DNA from: Opitutaceae bacterium TAV5
GTDB taxonomy: Bacteria; Verrucomicrobiota; Verrucomicrobiia; Opitutales; Opitutaceae
DNA length: 64,000 nucleotides
Direction: 5' to 3'
Assembly: GCA_000242935.3 (NCBI GenBank)
Contig: CP007053.1
Location: 1,736,001 to 1,800,000, forward strand
The notes under the pieces are model-generated. The model saw only the letters and a list, made by a program, of their open reading frames with translations. It was not told the DNA's origin and did no database searches. The position numbers and the translations under genes are program-made. Below, one piece after another: positions 34,223 through 43,416 of this stretch; positions within the stretch are counted from its first letter, which is position 1, and every line of letters starts with the position of its first letter.

Positions 34223-35356
34223 ATGTCCGCCGCCCAAGCCGAAAAACCGTTTGTTTTTGTCTGCGGAGCCGATGACTTTCTCGTCAACCGGCTCGGCAAG
34301 GCGCGTTACGAGGAGCTGGCGCAAGACGTGACGGACGAGTTCTCGCGCGAGGTCGTCAGCGGCTTCGCCAACAATGTCGGCGAGGTGGCCGAAGCGGTGA
34401 ACCGGTTTCGCGAGAGCGTGCAGACGATTTCGATGTTCGGCGGGCGGCGCGTGGTCTGGCTGAAAGACGTGAACTTCCTTGCCGACACCGTCACCGGCCG
34501 CGCCGAAAGCACGCTGCGGCTGGTCGAGGACCTCCAGCAAATCCTCGGCTCGGTCAACCCGGCGGAGGTGTCGGTCGTGGTCACGGCCGCGCCCGTCGAC
34601 CGGCGGCGGGCTTTTCCCAAATGGTGCGAAAAAACCGCCGACTTCACCCTCGTGGGCGGCGACGCCGACAACGCCGGGGAGGCGCTGGCCGGCGTGGTCC
34701 TGGCCGAAGCCCGCGAACAGGGGGTGACGTTTGGCGAAGGCGCGATGCAGATGCTGCTCGCCCGCACCGGCGCCAACACCCGGCTGCTGATCGAGGAGGT
34801 GCGCAAGCTCGCCGCCTACGCGGGCGACGCCGGCGACGGCGCAGGCCGGCCCGCGGTGATCGAGGAGGCGCATGTGGAAGAGATCACCCCCAACGTGGCG
34901 GAGGGAGATTTTTTCGAGGCGGCGGAGGCGTTTTTTTCGGGCAACCTCAAGTGGACGCTCGACGCGCTGCACCGGCATTTCTACGCGGGCGAGCATTCGC
35001 GGCCGATCCTCTCGGCGCTGCTCAACCGCAACCGCATCCTCATCCAGGTGCGCGCGCTCATCGACGCGGGCGACGCGCGCATCGGCGGGCGTGGCCTCGA
35101 CGGCCTGCCGCGTGCGAAGGGCGTTTACGAACATCACTTCGCCGGCGCCACGGAGAAAAGTTCCTACAACGTCTTCACGCAAAACCCGTGGTACGTGGGC
35201 AAGCTCGCCGGCGGCGGGAAAGCGCTGCCGCCGCTGCGACGGCTGATCGACAACCAGCAGGAATTCATCCGCGCCTTCGAGGAAGTGGTGCAGCGCCCCA
35301 ACGAACAGGAAGACGTGCTGCGCGAGATGGCGGTGCGCTGCCTGTCGGGGGCGTGA
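34223..35356 (+). CDS. holA: DNA polymerase III subunit delta
   Basis: 377 residues from MSAAQAEKPFVFVCGADDFL, the usual length of HolA. The N-terminal domain (FVCGADDFLVNRLGKARYEE) corresponds to the ATPase-like fold that opens the sliding clamp. The middle has TGANTRLLIEEVRKLAAYAG and EEITPNVAEGDFFEAAEAFF, and the C-terminal helical collar has HSRPILSALLNRNRILIQVRA, which are all HolA landmarks. Delta is part of the clamp loader. It stands alone on the plus strand; an upstream open extension of 73 codons runs through repeat sequence and is rejected as coding. An inverted-repeat element follows. Confidence 0.9.
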   Translation: MSAAQAEKPFVFVCGADDFLVNRLGKARYEELAQDVTDEFSREVVSGFANNVGEVAEAVNRFRESVQTISMFGGRRVVWLKDVNFLADTVTGRAESTLRLVEDLQQILGSVNPAEVSVVVTAAPVDRRRAFPKWCEKTADFTLVGGDADNAGEALAGVVLAEAREQGVTFGEGAMQMLLARTGANTRLLIEEVRKLAAYAGDAGDGAGRPAVIEEAHVEEITPNVAEGDFFEAAEAFFSGNLKWTLDALHRHFYAGEHSRPILSALLNRNRILIQVRALIDAGDARIGGRGLDGLPRAKGVYEHHFAGATEKSSYNVFTQNPWYVGKLAGGGKALPPLRRLIDNQQEFIRAFEEVVQRPNEQEDVLREMAVRCLSGA

Positions 35357-35412
35357 ACGGACGAAGGCCGCAGTAGCGGGCAACACGCCTCCGGCGTCTC
35401 CGGTGTTTTTGA

Positions 35413-35518
35413 TTTTACACAAAGGTCGCGAAGACCGCGAAGAATCGACCAAGGCAAAGAATCGACTTCCCCGCATTCCGCCTTCTTCGCGTCCTTTGCG
35501 ACCTTTGTGTAAAAAATC
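35413..35518. repeat. Inverted-repeat element (TTTACACAAAG.TCGCGAAG family), copy 2
   Basis: Left arm 35413-35448 (TTTTACACAAAGGTCGCGAA...) and right arm 35482-35518 (...CTTTGCGACCTTTGTGTAAA) form a strong hairpin between the convergent holA and RNase Y genes. Related copies are at 8996-9079 and 57182-57265. Confidence 0.85.
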
Positions 35519-35528
35519 CGGGTTTTTT

Positions 35529-37106
35529 TCAGGTCGCCGTCTCGGTGTAGCGGCTTTCGCGGATGACGGTGATCCGGATGGTGCTCGGGTATTGCAGCTC
35601 GTCCTCGACGCGGCGGCGGAGCTGCTTGGCGATATCATGCGCCTGCTCGTCGGTCACGTGCGCGGGGTTGACCACCACGCGGACCTCGCGGCCGGCCTGG
35701 ATGGCGTAGGCCTGCTGGACGCCCTCGATCGACATGGCGAGTTTTTCGAGGCGTTCGAGGCGTTGCAGGTAACTGGCCATCGCCTCGGCGCGCGCGCCGG
35801 GACGGGCGGCGGAAACGGTGTCGGCCAGGATCACGAGGCCGGCGTAAACCGTCTCGGGCCGGACTTCCTCGTGATGGGCGGCCACAGCATTGACGACGAT
35901 GGCGGTCTCGCCGTGGCGCTTGATAAAATCGGCGCCGATCGTCGCGTGGCTGCCTTCGTAATCGCCGTCGATGGCTTTCCCGACGTCATGCAGGAGACCG
36001 GCGCGCTTGGCGACGTTGGGATCGAGCCCGATCTCGCTCGCCAGCATCGAGCAGAGGAAGCCGACCTCGACGGAGTGATCGAGGACGTTCTGCGTGTAGG
36101 AAAACCGGTATTTGAGCTTGCCGAGCAGCGTGATGATTTCGGGGCGCAGGCCGTTGACGCCGAGGCGCTGCACGGCGTCCTCGCCGGCCTGTTGCACGTT
36201 GATATCCACCTCCTCGCGGGCGCGCTGGCAAAACTCCTCGATACTGGCCGGGTGGATACGGCCGTCCTTGATCAGGCCGTCGAGCGCGAGGCGGGCGATC
36301 TCGCGCCGTACGGGATCGAAGGACGAGATGAGCACCATCTGCGGCGTCTCGTCGATGAGGAGCGTGACGCCGGTGGCGGCCTCGAAGGCCTTGATGTTGC
36401 GCCCCTCGCGGCCGATGATGCGCCCCTTCATGTCTTCGGAGGGGAGCTGGACGATGGTGGCGGTGAGATCGGTGTTGGGGTGGGAGGTGAGCCGCTGCAT
36501 CGCGGTGACGAGGATGCGGCGGGCCTCGTTTTCGAGGTCGCGCTCGGAGCGTTCCATGAACTCGCGGCGCATGGCGCGCAGTTCATCCTGACACTCCAGC
36601 ATCACCTCGTCGCGCAGGGCCTGGCGGATCTCCTCGGCGTCCATCTGCGCCATCCCCTCGAGACGCTTGCGGACGGATTTGGAGAGGCCGCGGATGGCGT
36701 CGCGCGCCTGCTGCATGGCGGCATTTTCGCGGGAAAGGCGTTCGGCGCGCTGTTCGAGCTGGTGGTCGAGGAGGGCGAGCGATTCCTCGTGCGAACGGAT
36801 TTCGCGGAGCTTGAGGTCGGCCTCGATGTCGCGCCGATCGAACTCGCGATTGAGCTCGGCACGCCTGGCGGCGATCTCCTCCTCGGCTTTCTGGCGGAGT
36901 TCGTTGGCGGCGACGGAACCCTCCCGGCGGGCGACGTCGAGGAGTTCCTGCGCCTGTTCCTCGGCCATCCGGCGCGTCTGCCGGAGAAATGCCCACACCA
37001 CGATAAAACCCGCCGCCGCACCCATCAGAAGCACGATCGCCCAGGTCCAGTAAGGGGGAGTGGCCTGGGCGAACAGGATCAGGGAAGCGGATGCACTGTT
37101 GAGCAT
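35529..37106 (-). CDS. rny: Ribonuclease Y
   Basis: 525 residues, the family length. One N-terminal membrane helix (WTWAIVLLMGAAAGFIVVW) anchors the protein, then a long coiled coil (about residues 45-180) of Glu/Arg/Ala heptads. A KH RNA-binding domain follows (SEDMKGRIIGREGRNIKAFE), then an HD phosphohydrolase domain with HSVEVGFLCSML and LLHDVGKAIDGDYEGSH (near residue 375). The C-terminal region ends with TIRITVIRESRY. The enzyme is an endoribonuclease that starts mRNA decay at the membrane. A GGAAG purine-rich site lies five bases before the ATG, one of the few clear ribosome-binding sites in the window. Confidence 0.96.
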   Translation of the reverse strand: MLNSASASLILFAQATPPYWTWAIVLLMGAAAGFIVVWAFLRQTRRMAEEQAQELLDVARREGSVAANELRQKAEEEIAARRAELNREFDRRDIEADLKLREIRSHEESLALLDHQLEQRAERLSRENAAMQQARDAIRGLSKSVRKRLEGMAQMDAEEIRQALRDEVMLECQDELRAMRREFMERSERDLENEARRILVTAMQRLTSHPNTDLTATIVQLPSEDMKGRIIGREGRNIKAFEAATGVTLLIDETPQMVLISSFDPVRREIARLALDGLIKDGRIHPASIEEFCQRAREEVDINVQQAGEDAVQRLGVNGLRPEIITLLGKLKYRFSYTQNVLDHSVEVGFLCSMLASEIGLDPNVAKRAGLLHDVGKAIDGDYEGSHATIGADFIKRHGETAIVVNAVAAHHEEVRPETVYAGLVILADTVSAARPGARAEAMASYLQRLERLEKLAMSIEGVQQAYAIQAGREVRVVVNPAHVTDEQAHDIAKQLRRRVEDELQYPSTIRITVIRESRYTETAT

Positions 37107-37248
37107 TAGCTTCCGGAATGCGGATGTTTGGACAGGATTTCAACTTTCTTCGCCACGCCGGTTCTGGTCGGGTGTAACGGATGTTACGCAGGCGGCCTTG
37201 AAATGGCGCGGGGGTCTCGCCTGCTGACGGCGAAGCCGCCGGATCGAG

Positions 37249-37418
37249 GTGGCACGGGCATCTTGCCCGTGGACGGCGCTCCGCGCCGCAAACGTCCCCT
37301 TCCCCCCCGCCTCTCCCCTTCTGCAAACCGGCGATGCTGCGCGTCGTCCACAGGTGCCTGGCAAAAAAGCCCGTGCCACGCGGAGAGGCAACGCTCACGG
37401 GCAAGATGCCCGTGCCAC
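37249..37418. repeat. REP-like palindromic element between rny and the AraC gene
   Basis: GTGGCACGGGCATCTTGCCC at 37249 begins a unit matching those at 5340, and the distal part (GCCCGTGCCACGCGGAGAGG, then CACGGGCAAGATGCCCGTGC) is the inverse of modules in 506-645. The intervening segment 37330-37352 recalls the hairpins of the 3828-3942 family. It occupies most of the 340-base gap upstream of rny. Confidence 0.8.
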
Positions 37419-37448
37419 TTTTTGGGCCAAGCCGACCCCCCCTTTCAA

Positions 37449-38402
37449 TTACACCCGGGCGGGTGAGGCGCTTGCCTCCGCCGGTTCCGCCCTGCCCTGC
37501 CGCAACAATTCCCGCGGAGCGATCCCGTGCACCGCCTTGAAGCAGCGGCTGAAGTGATACGGATCGTCGAAACCCACGCGCTGCGCCGCCTCCTTCACCA
37601 GGCCGCCTGTCTCGACCAGGAACTCGGCGGCGATGTTCATCTTGCGCCGCAGCAGGTACTGGTACGGGCTCGTCCCCTGGAACCGGCGAAACAGCCGGCA
37701 CACGCTTGATTCCTCGATGCCCGCCGCGCGCGCCACTTCGGTCAGCGTGTGCCAGTGCTCGGCCTCGGCGTCGATCAGCGCCTTGCATTTCTGGAATGTC
37801 GCCCACGCGTGGTCGCCCGCCGGCTCCCAGCGCGCGCCGTCCTCGATTTTCAGCAGCAGCAATTCGAACAACTGCGCGCAGATCGCCGGCGCGAGCGGCC
37901 CCGAACGCTGGCCCTCGCGTATCAGATCCTCCATGACGCTCCGGATCTCGGCGTGGGCGGCGAGCACGCGGGCGCGGCCGTTGCCGAGCCCGGCCCGGGC
38001 GATGCGCGGACGCAGCCCCGAGCCGGAGGCGCAGACAAAGTACTTCAGCATCGGCTGTTTCGGGTCCGTGCGGATCGCGCAGCGCGTGTCGGGCGCATAG
38101 GCGTAAACACTGCCGGGCCGCAACGCCTGCCGCAGCCCGGCCAGTTCGACCCAGCCGGCTCCCTCGGCCACGTATTCGATGCCATGGTACGCATAGGAGC
38201 GCCGCGAGATGTCATAGTCGGAGCGGCACCGCTCGCGCCCGCCGAGCGTCACCGCCACGCCGCGTCCACCCGGCGAGGGGGCGAGGTTGGGGAAAAAATA
38301 CCGCGACTCCGTCACCTGCGGTGAAAGCAGATCGGCGTGGCGGGCCTGGTTGACCTGGATATCCGGGTTTATTTTATCCATCAAGTCCCCACCTTTATCC
38401 AT
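37449..38402 (-). CDS. AraC-family transcriptional regulator
   Basis: 317 residues. The C-terminal 100 residues are a double helix-turn-helix of the AraC type (LTEVARAAGIEESSVCRLFR, SPYQYLLRRKMNIAAEFLVE, and VKEAAQRVGFDDPYHFSRCF with the usual AraC second motif). The N-terminal part (GIEYVAEGAGWVELAGLRQA, SVYAYAPDTRC) is a cupin-like ligand-binding domain. It is divergent from the fucose-isomerase-like gene, with about 130 bases between the starts, so it likely regulates it in response to a sugar. The start at MDKGGDLMDK could also be the internal Met eight codons on. Confidence 0.9.
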   Translation of the reverse strand: MDKGGDLMDKINPDIQVNQARHADLLSPQVTESRYFFPNLAPSPGGRGVAVTLGGRERCRSDYDISRRSYAYHGIEYVAEGAGWVELAGLRQALRPGSVYAYAPDTRCAIRTDPKQPMLKYFVCASGSGLRPRIARAGLGNGRARVLAAHAEIRSVMEDLIREGQRSGPLAPAICAQLFELLLLKIEDGARWEPAGDHAWATFQKCKALIDAEAEHWHTLTEVARAAGIEESSVCRLFRRFQGTSPYQYLLRRKMNIAAEFLVETGGLVKEAAQRVGFDDPYHFSRCFKAVHGIAPRELLRQGRAEPAEASASPARV

Positions 38403-38403
38403 G

Positions 38404-38425
38404 CCTCTCGCATCGTGTCGAGAGG
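38404..38425. promoter_or_regulatory. Inverted repeat immediately upstream of the AraC gene
   Basis: CCTCTCG and CGAGAGG form a perfect 7-base inverted repeat with an 8-base spacer, beginning one base beyond the AraC start codon in the divergent intergenic region. It could be an operator or a leader hairpin that affects translation of the regulator. Confidence 0.4.
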
Positions 38426-38536
38426 GATAAGTGCCAGAATGAACAAAATCAAAGCGGTCGATTTTCTTCAGGTATCGTGTCGTGATGCCGGTCGTCCGCC
38501 TGATTCCAGACTGTACTCATTCCGTTCCTGATACCC

Positions 38537-40165
38537 ATGAAAAAACTCCCGAAAAAGTCGATCTATCTCGTCGCCAGCGGCGACCTGCGCCAATCCGCCA
38601 ACGAAACCTGCTGGGCCGCCCAGGCCGAGATGGAAAAACAGCTCACGAAGGTCGTGGCCTCGTTCGGCTACAAGCTCGTCCGCGCCCATCCCTACAAGCC
38701 CGCGCTCAAACACGGGTTTATCGCCTCGCAGAAGGAAGGCATGGAGGTGTTCGCCCGGATGGACCCGACTGCGCCCGTCATCGTGGCCGAGTCCGTCTGG
38801 CAGTACTCGCACCACGTCCTCCACGGGCTCGTCGGCCGCAAGGGACCGATCCTCACGGTGGCCAACTGGTCCGGCACCTGGCCCGGCCTCGTCGGCATGC
38901 TCAACCTCAACGGCGGCCTCACCAAGGCCGGCGTGAAGTACTCCACCCTGTGGAGCGAAAACTTCGACGACAGCTACTTCCTCAAAAAACTCGAAGAGTG
39001 GCTCAAGACCGGCGTCACCTCGCACAAGACCACCCACGTCAAGAGCCTCGCCCGCGCGGCCGTTCCTCCCAAAGCAAAGGCGCTCGCCAAAAAACTCGCC
39101 GACGAACTGCGCACGAAAAAATCCATCATGGGCATTTTCGACGAAGGCTGCATGGGCATGTACAACGCCATCATCCCCGACGAGCTGCTCTTCCAGACCG
39201 GCGTTTACAAGGAGCGCCTCTCGCAGTCCGCTCTTTATTACGGCGCCACCCAGGTCAGCGATGCCGAGGCCAAAGCCGTGTTCCAGTGGTACAGGAAGAA
39301 AGGCTTCAAATTCCACTTCGGCAAGGACGAGGCCACCGAGCTGACCGAGTCCCAGGTGATCTGGCAGTGCAAGCTGTACATCGCCGCCGTGCGCATCGCA
39401 CAGGAATTCGGCTGCGAGGCCATCGGCATCCAGTACCAGCAAGGCCTGAAGGACCTCATCCCCGCCTCCGATCTCGTCGAGGGCACGCTCAACAGCTCCG
39501 ACCGCCCGCCGGTCAAGGGCGCCGACGGCAAGGTCATCCGCGAAGGCGAGCCCATCCCGCACTTCAACGAGGTGGACGAGTGCGCCGGCCTCGACGGCCT
39601 GCTCACCGACCGCGTGCACAAGGCCCTCGGCCAGCCCCGCGAAAACACCCTGCACGACCTCCGCTGGGGCGACTACGACCAGAGCGGCTCGACCGACGAG
39701 TACGTCTGGGTGTTCCTCATTTCCGGCGCTGCTCCTGCCGAACATCACATCGGCGGCTGGGCCGGCAGCGAAGGCTTCCGCCAGTCGTCGATGTATTTCC
39801 GCCTCGGCGGCTCGACGCTGCGCGGCATCGCCAAACCCGGCGAGATCGTGTGGAGCCGCGTCTTCATCGCGGACGGCAAACTCAAGATGGACCTCGGCCG
39901 CGCCAAGGTCGTCGAACTCCCTGCCGAAGAAACGCAGCGCCGCTGGGACGCCACCAGCCCGCAGTGGCCGATCATGCACGCCGTGACCTACGGTGTGACG
40001 CGCGACCAGATGATGGCCCGCCACCAGGCCAACCACATCCAGGTCGTCTACGCCAACAGCGCGAAGGAAGCCGACCTGGCCATGTACACCAAGGCCCAGC
40101 TCGCCGCCGAACTGGGCCTCGAGGTCAGCCTCTGCGGCACCAAAGCCGACGGAAAACCGTTCTGA
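38537..40165 (+). CDS. L-fucose isomerase-like sugar isomerase
   Basis: 542 residues, without signal peptide, so cytoplasmic. The overall order resembles the FucI/AraA isomerase fold. An N-terminal Rossmann-like part ([34 protein letters not shown]) and a middle part with [20 protein letters not shown] come first. [17 protein letters not shown] and the C-terminal [14 protein letters not shown] follow, whose His is in the position of the conserved C-terminal His of FucI. It would interconvert an aldose and a ketose; fucose versus another sugar is not decided. A strong terminator follows. It is divergent from the AraC gene. Among the secreted pectin enzymes in the window, it could handle a released sugar. 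Confidence 0.75.
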   Translation: MKKLPKKSIYLVASGDLRQSANETCWAAQAEMEKQLTKVVASFGYKLVRAHPYKPALKHGFIASQKEGMEVFARMDPTAPVIVAESVWQYSHHVLHGLVGRKGPILTVANWSGTWPGLVGMLNLNGGLTKAGVKYSTLWSENFDDSYFLKKLEEWLKTGVTSHKTTHVKSLARAAVPPKAKALAKKLADELRTKKSIMGIFDEGCMGMYNAIIPDELLFQTGVYKERLSQSALYYGATQVSDAEAKAVFQWYRKKGFKFHFGKDEATELTESQVIWQCKLYIAAVRIAQEFGCEAIGIQYQQGLKDLIPASDLVEGTLNSSDRPPVKGADGKVIREGEPIPHFNEVDECAGLDGLLTDRVHKALGQPRENTLHDLRWGDYDQSGSTDEYVWVFLISGAAPAEHHIGGWAGSEGFRQSSMYFRLGGSTLRGIAKPGEIVWSRVFIADGKLKMDLGRAKVVELPAEETQRRWDATSPQWPIMHAVTYGVTRDQMMARHQANHIQVVYANSAKEADLAMYTKAQLAAELGLEVSLCGTKADGKPF

Positions 40166-40212
40166 GCCGGCACAGCCGGGATTCCCGGTAGTGCCGCATC
40201 CCTGGCCTCACG

Positions 40213-40244
40213 GCGCGCAATCCTCCCGGGTTGCGCGCTTTTTT
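40213..40244 (+). terminator. Rho-independent terminator after the isomerase gene
   Basis: GCGCGCAA and TTGCGCGC form a perfect 8-base stem with a 10-base loop, followed by six T. It starts 48 bases after the stop. Confidence 0.9.
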
Positions 40245-40261
40245 CTGTGCCCGCATATTGC

Positions 40262-40384
40262 CCCTTTGTTTTTCTGATTTATAAAATACTTATAAACAAT
40301 ATATTATACGATAAACAATCAAATAACCATGATTTGTTCTTGATTTAGTAATCAAAATAGAGTTTTGATTGATGCGTAAACCCC
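40262..40384 (+). promoter_or_regulatory. AT-rich promoter and operator region of the beta-helix gene
   Basis: This 120-base stretch is far more AT-rich than its surroundings. It has a direct repeat ATAAACAAT at 40292 and 40311 (19-base spacing, about two helical turns) and a TATTAT box at 40302. A perfect 8-base inverted repeat with a 5-base spacer at 40350-40370 (half-site AATCAAAA) lies 14 bases before the ATG. The inverted repeat is a good operator candidate for the GntR/LacI hybrid encoded downstream. Confidence 0.6.
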
Positions 40385-42118
40385 ATGATACGCGCTATCC
40401 CGATTCCCCTCTTCCGGTTCACCCCTCTGGCTCCCCGCGCCATCGGCCCATTGCTGGCGATATTCCTTTTGCCGGTCGCATTCCCGGCCATTGGCCCCCG
40501 TGCCCTCGGCGCAACCGGCGCCCCTTCCCCATCCACTTCCGGTATTATCCCCGAACACGGCAAATACAGCGCCGCCTACATGGGCGACTGGTCCACCCTT
40601 CCCACTGCCGACAAACTTCCCCGTCCCCCTCTCCCTGCTCTTCCCGCGTCCGTGGACACGACCGGCGACACCGGCAACGCCGTCCCCGACTCCGCTCTCC
40701 GGATCGTCAAAGGCGAGGCCATCCGCCGCCAGTGGCTTCATCAGGAAAAAGTCCGCCTCTCCGATCTCCGCCTCGCCGTCACCTGGGATCCCACGCCAAG
40801 CCACAAGGACCACACCACCCTCTTCCATATCGCCGATGCCGGGGAAGTCGTCATCGAAAACCTCACCATCATCCAGGCCGATCCCGACTATCGCGGCTAC
40901 CACACGATCCTCGTCGAAGGAGCCGACCGCGTCATTGTCCGCAATGTCCAGCTCGCCGGCTCCGTCCAGTCCTTCCACCTGCGCATTGAAGGCTGCCGCG
41001 ATGTGTTCATCGACAACCTCGAAATCTCCGGCATCGACTATCACCGGCGCGGTCGCTTCCGCGCCGGCGGAGGCCTCTGGCTCAATAACGGCAACACCGG
41101 CCGCCTTGGCCACAACGGCACCGGGCTCTGGACCGAATACGCCCGCATGCCCGGCTGGCAGGTAATCCAGAACAGCTACTTTCACGACGGCACCGAAAGC
41201 GACGGCGGCGAATGGCGCAACCAGGACGCCGTCCTCATCCATCACCCCGGTCACGGCGTCCTCTTCAACAATGTAGTGGAAAACTGGTTTCATCCGCCCA
41301 TGGACGGGGGATTCGACATCGGATTCCGCCGCGCGGAACCCGAATACCAGGACCGCTTTTTTCGCGTCGAACGCAATATCCTGCGCAACGTCACGTTCAT
41401 CAAAACCCCGGCCGCCGCTCCTGGCCCCAACACCCTCTTTTACGCCAACAATCTGTTCATCAACACCCAGCTCGCCGACTACCACAAAGGAGCCGCCAAC
41501 GACGTTCATTACGTCCACAACACCTGCATCTACGACCTTGCCAAAGCCCCCGTGCCCTTTCGTGAGCTCGCACGTCGCGGAGCCTCCGGCTACGCCAGTC
41601 TCTGGAACTACGGCGCCCCCACCCATCTCGCCAATTCCCTTCTCTACAGACCCGCGCCCTCCCCCGCCGACGCCTCCCCGTTCACCGTGTATTACGCCAA
41701 CAAGGACGCCGCGCCGGACAAATACCTCCATTTCAAATCCGCTTTCAACACCTGGGCTCTCTCGCTTTCCAATCTCACCTGGCTGCGCACTGCCCGCGAC
41801 GGCGCCAGATACAAAACCCTCGACGACTGGCGCCGGGCCACGGACTCCGACACCGGCAGCGCGCTTGTCGACCCCGGCGCCATCCACTTCGCCAACTACG
41901 CCGCCGACGACTACCGCCTCCTGCAAAACCCCGCGTCCGGCAACAGCAGCGCCTTCCCCGGTCCTGCCACAACCACCCGCTATCTCGACCCCTCCGACAA
42001 ACGCATGCAAGTGAACCGCGATTTTTACGGTCAACTCCGCAGTCAAGATCCGACCTCGCCCACCGCGGCGCCCGCGCCCGGAGCATTTAACGTGGAACCC
42101 GCCGCCGCTCGCCCCTGA
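40385..42118 (+). CDS. Secreted right-handed parallel beta-helix protein
   Basis: 577 residues. A signal-type region (FRFTPLAPRAIGPLLAIFLL) precedes the mature part starting near residue 45. The bulk has PbH1-type repeats seen in pectate-lyase-like proteins: VVIENLTIIQADPDYRGYHT, RVIVRNVQLAGSVQSFHLRI, DVFIDNLEISGIDYHRRGRF and GVLFNNVVENWFHPPMDGGF. This fold binds or cleaves polysaccharides; the catalytic residues are not identified. It is the first gene after an AT-rich control region and is followed 29 bases on by the GntR/LacI regulator gene. Confidence 0.82.
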   Translation: MIRAIPIPLFRFTPLAPRAIGPLLAIFLLPVAFPAIGPRALGATGAPSPSTSGIIPEHGKYSAAYMGDWSTLPTADKLPRPPLPALPASVDTTGDTGNAVPDSALRIVKGEAIRRQWLHQEKVRLSDLRLAVTWDPTPSHKDHTTLFHIADAGEVVIENLTIIQADPDYRGYHTILVEGADRVIVRNVQLAGSVQSFHLRIEGCRDVFIDNLEISGIDYHRRGRFRAGGGLWLNNGNTGRLGHNGTGLWTEYARMPGWQVIQNSYFHDGTESDGGEWRNQDAVLIHHPGHGVLFNNVVENWFHPPMDGGFDIGFRRAEPEYQDRFFRVERNILRNVTFIKTPAAAPGPNTLFYANNLFINTQLADYHKGAANDVHYVHNTCIYDLAKAPVPFRELARRGASGYASLWNYGAPTHLANSLLYRPAPSPADASPFTVYYANKDAAPDKYLHFKSAFNTWALSLSNLTWLRTARDGARYKTLDDWRRATDSDTGSALVDPGAIHFANYAADDYRLLQNPASGNSSAFPGPATTTRYLDPSDKRMQVNRDFYGQLRSQDPTSPTAAPAPGAFNVEPAAARP

Positions 42119-42147
42119 ATACCCGGGTCCGCACACTGCACACCATC

Positions 42148-43293
42148 ATGCCCGCCACCACTGCCACACCCGCCACCCGCCCTGCCTCCGGCCAGACCAC
42201 CAAGCTCAAGGCCATCTATCAGCTCCTTGAAGACCGCATCACCAGCGGCGTCTGGCCCGTTGGCACACAAGTTCCCACCGAAATGGAACTCGCTGAAGAA
42301 TTCGAATGCGGCCGTTCCACTGTCAGCAAGGCCCTTGCCTGGCTCGCACACGACGGCTGGGTCGAACGCAAAACGCGCGCCGGCACCCGCGTCCTCCGCG
42401 CCACTCCCGGCAAGACCGACGCCCCCGCCCCCCTCAATCTTGACGCCTGCGCCTTCATCTACCCCAGCGAGCAGCACGAAGGCGTTCGTCGCATCATGAC
42501 CGGTTTCCAGATCGCGGCCCATCGCGCACACCGCCAGACCGTCATGCTTTCCACCGGCACCGATTTTCGCCGTGAAGCCGAGGCCGTCGGCCGCCTCGCC
42601 GAATTCGACGTCAAGGGCGCGGTTCTCCTCCCCGTTGTCCTCAACCCCAAGGACTATGTCTATTACGCCCAGATGCTCCTCGCCTGCCGTTTCCCCGTCG
42701 TGCTCGTCACGCTCGGCATGACTGCCATGCGCCGCCCTTCTGTCGTTCTCGACGGCTTCCATGCCGGCCACACCGTCACCCGCCATCTTCTCGACCAGGG
42801 ACTGCGCAACATCGGCTTCATCGCCAACCAGGCCTGGATTCCCGTCGCCCAGAACAAACACACCGGCTACTCGCGCGCCATGGAAGAAGCCGGCCTCACC
42901 GACATCGCCTCTGCTCTCGCCCACCGGGATGCCGAGATGCAGCCCAGCTTCGAAGACCCGCTTGCGGAGCCCGAACGGATGGGACGGCTCTACCTGCAAC
43001 GCCACCCCGAAGTCGAGGCCGTGGTCTGCGCCAGCGACTTTCTGGCGCTCGGGATGCTCCGCGCCGCACGCGCCCTCGGACGCCACGTCCCCCGCGATCT
43101 CAAAGTCGTCGGCATCGACGATTACGCTCCGGCTGCCGTCGCCACCCCTCCTCTCACCACCTATCACGTTCCCTACGAACGCATGGGCGAACACGCTTTC
43201 GAGCTTCTCGACAACCTCCTCGGGGACACTCCTGTGCCACCCCTCGATGTTCCACTCCGCGGAGAACTCGTCGTGCGTGCCAGCTCCGGCTGA
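42148..43293 (+). CDS. GntR-type DNA-binding / LacI-type ligand-binding hybrid regulator
   Basis: 381 residues. Residues about 18-90 form a GntR winged helix (KLKAIYQLLEDRITSGVWPV, GTQVPTEMELAEEFECGRST, VSKALAWLAHDGWVERKTRA). The rest is a LacI-type periplasmic-binding-like domain (AVLLPVVLNPKDYVYYAQML, VVLDGFHAGHTVTRHLLDQG, VVGIDDYAPAAVATPPLTTY). This is the AraR-like arrangement, in which the effector is usually a sugar. It sits between a beta-helix gene and a PEP-CTERM gene on the same strand and probably regulates this group, perhaps at the inverted repeat at 40350-40370. Confidence 0.9.
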   Translation: MPATTATPATRPASGQTTKLKAIYQLLEDRITSGVWPVGTQVPTEMELAEEFECGRSTVSKALAWLAHDGWVERKTRAGTRVLRATPGKTDAPAPLNLDACAFIYPSEQHEGVRRIMTGFQIAAHRAHRQTVMLSTGTDFRREAEAVGRLAEFDVKGAVLLPVVLNPKDYVYYAQMLLACRFPVVLVTLGMTAMRRPSVVLDGFHAGHTVTRHLLDQGLRNIGFIANQAWIPVAQNKHTGYSRAMEEAGLTDIASALAHRDAEMQPSFEDPLAEPERMGRLYLQRHPEVEAVVCASDFLALGMLRAARALGRHVPRDLKVVGIDDYAPAAVATPPLTTYHVPYERMGEHAFELLDNLLGDTPVPPLDVPLRGELVVRASSG

Positions 43294-43416
43294 CCACTTT
43301 TCACCCGATTATCACCCAGGCCACATCCCCCGGCCCCCGCCCGTCCGGCGGCCCGCATAGCCCTGCTGTGCGCCCGCACATGTGGCTCCGTATCCATCTC
43401 CCGAACACAACTCCCG

